Shown here piece after piece: positions 4,892-5,597 of a stretch of DNA of 5,597 nt. This DNA comes from Gemmatimonadota bacterium (GTDB lineage Bacteria > Gemmatimonadota > Gemmatimonadetes > Gemmatimonadales > Gemmatimonadaceae), in NCBI GenBank assembly GCA_003142495.1, contig PLMM01000413.1:1-5597 (forward strand). Direction: 5' to 3'. The notes under the pieces are model-generated. The model saw nothing but the letters and a program-made list of their open reading frames with translations. It did not search any database and was not told where the DNA came from. The position numbers and the translations under genes were made by a program. The first letter of the stretch is position 1. The number at the start of each line of letters is the position of its first letter.

Positions 4892-5597
4892 CCCGAACAG
4901 CACAAGCTCTCGATCGACGACGAGCTGTCGAAGTATCTGCCTCAGATCCCGCTGCACGGCAAACGCGTCACGATCCGCCAATTGCTCACGCATACATCGG
5001 GCATCCACTCGTACACGGACGTCGAGGCGTGGAAGGCGCACTGGGCCGAGGATCTCACGCCGGACAGCATCATGGGATTCGTCGCGAAGGACACCTTCGA
5101 CTTCGCGCCCGGCACGCGCTTCAAGTACGACAATTCAGGCTACATCCTCCTCGGCATGGTGATCGAGAAGGTGAGTGGCGAGCCGTACGCGAAGTACCTG
5201 GAGAAGGAGTTCTTCGAGCCGCTCGGCCTCACGCACACGAGCTATTGTCCGTCGCACCCCACGGATCCGGCGTTCGCCGCCGGCTACTCCAAGAAGGACG
5301 ACGGCGTGGTGCCGCACGAGTATCTGAGTCTCACACAACCGTACGCCGCGGGCTCGCTGTGCTCGACCGTTGGCGACTTCGTGAAGTGGCAGCGCGATCT
5401 TGCCGGCGGAAAGGTCGTGTCACCGGAGTCGTTCACGCTGATGACCACGGCTGCCACGCTCAACAACGGGGAGCACATCCGCTACGGCTTCGGCCTCGTG
5501 CCCGGCGAGATGCTCGGCCACAAGTACTTCAGCCACAGCGGCGGCATTCCGGGATTCACCACCATGGCCTACGACTTTCCGGACGACATGCTCAACA
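4892..5597 (+). CDS. Serine hydrolase, class C beta-lactamase-like, 5'-truncated (probable pseudogene) and running off the window
   Basis: The frame reads PEQHKLSIDDELSKYLPQIP and on through VTIRQLLTHTSGI, APGTRFKYDNSGYILLG, EKEFFEPLGLTHTSY, YAAGSLCSTVGDFVKWQRDL and YFSHSGGIPGF. This is the beta-lactamase/penicillin-binding (class C, family VIII esterase) fold. The Y-x-N motif is Tyr-Asp-Asn at 5126-5134 and the KTG-equivalent is His-Ser-Gly-Gly at 5534-5545. Family members hydrolyse beta-lactams, peptides or esters, usually in the periplasm. The signal peptide and the SxxK nucleophile segment, which should occupy roughly the 60-100 residues before EQHKLS, are absent. A TAA lies in frame at 4889-4891, and no ATG or GTG occurs before the ATG at 5072. 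As it stands the product could not be catalytic. Upstream DNA in other frames shows no SxxK segment, so this is not a simple frameshift. The 3' end is outside the window. Confidence 0.85.

Overview
The window looks like a chromosomal piece from a GC-rich soil or sediment bacterium. Gemmatimonadota is the best guess and Acidobacteriota is possible. The reasons are the style of the Ser/Thr protein kinase N-terminus at the left edge ([21 protein letters not shown] followed by VAIKV), the mix of small secreted and lipid-anchored proteins, and a serine-hydrolase gene of the class C beta-lactamase type. The taxonomic call is inference from protein style; no marker gene is present.

Left part (1-652, minus strand): a secreted SnoaL/NTF2-like protein is followed, 58 bases downstream, by the first 46 codons of a Ser/Thr protein kinase that leaves the window. 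A 192-base divergent gap (653-844) separates these from a plus-strand lipoprotein gene (845-1807). The lipoprotein has an N-terminal lipocalin-like domain and an unrecognised C-terminal domain.

Middle part (1826-4314, minus strand): three genes are probably cotranscribed. In transcription order they are a CrtI/PYROXD2-like FAD-dependent oxidoreductase, a small DoxX-family membrane protein joined to it by an ATGA stop/start overlap, and a PhnB-like VOC protein 87 bases further on. The last gene converges on the lipoprotein gene with only 18 bases between stops. The set looks like an accessory redox or small-molecule module, but its substrate cannot be read from sequence.

Right part (4315-5597): about 577 bases hold no clear gene. 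They contain a roughly 99-base imperfect inverted-repeat structure resembling an integron attC site (4594-4692), a 25-codon ORF with a good ribosome binding site that stops inside that structure, short palindromes, and an AT-rich promoter-like island with nested inverted repeats (4831-4874). Just after the island begins a class C beta-lactamase-like serine hydrolase frame (4892 to the window end). It has the Y-x-N and HSGG motifs but has lost its start codon, signal peptide and SxxK nucleophile region, with an in-frame stop directly before the homology. This junction (disrupted hydrolase, promoter island, attC-like fold) is the most unusual part of the window. It could be a real rearrangement or an assembly join. 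No complete novel system is evident.
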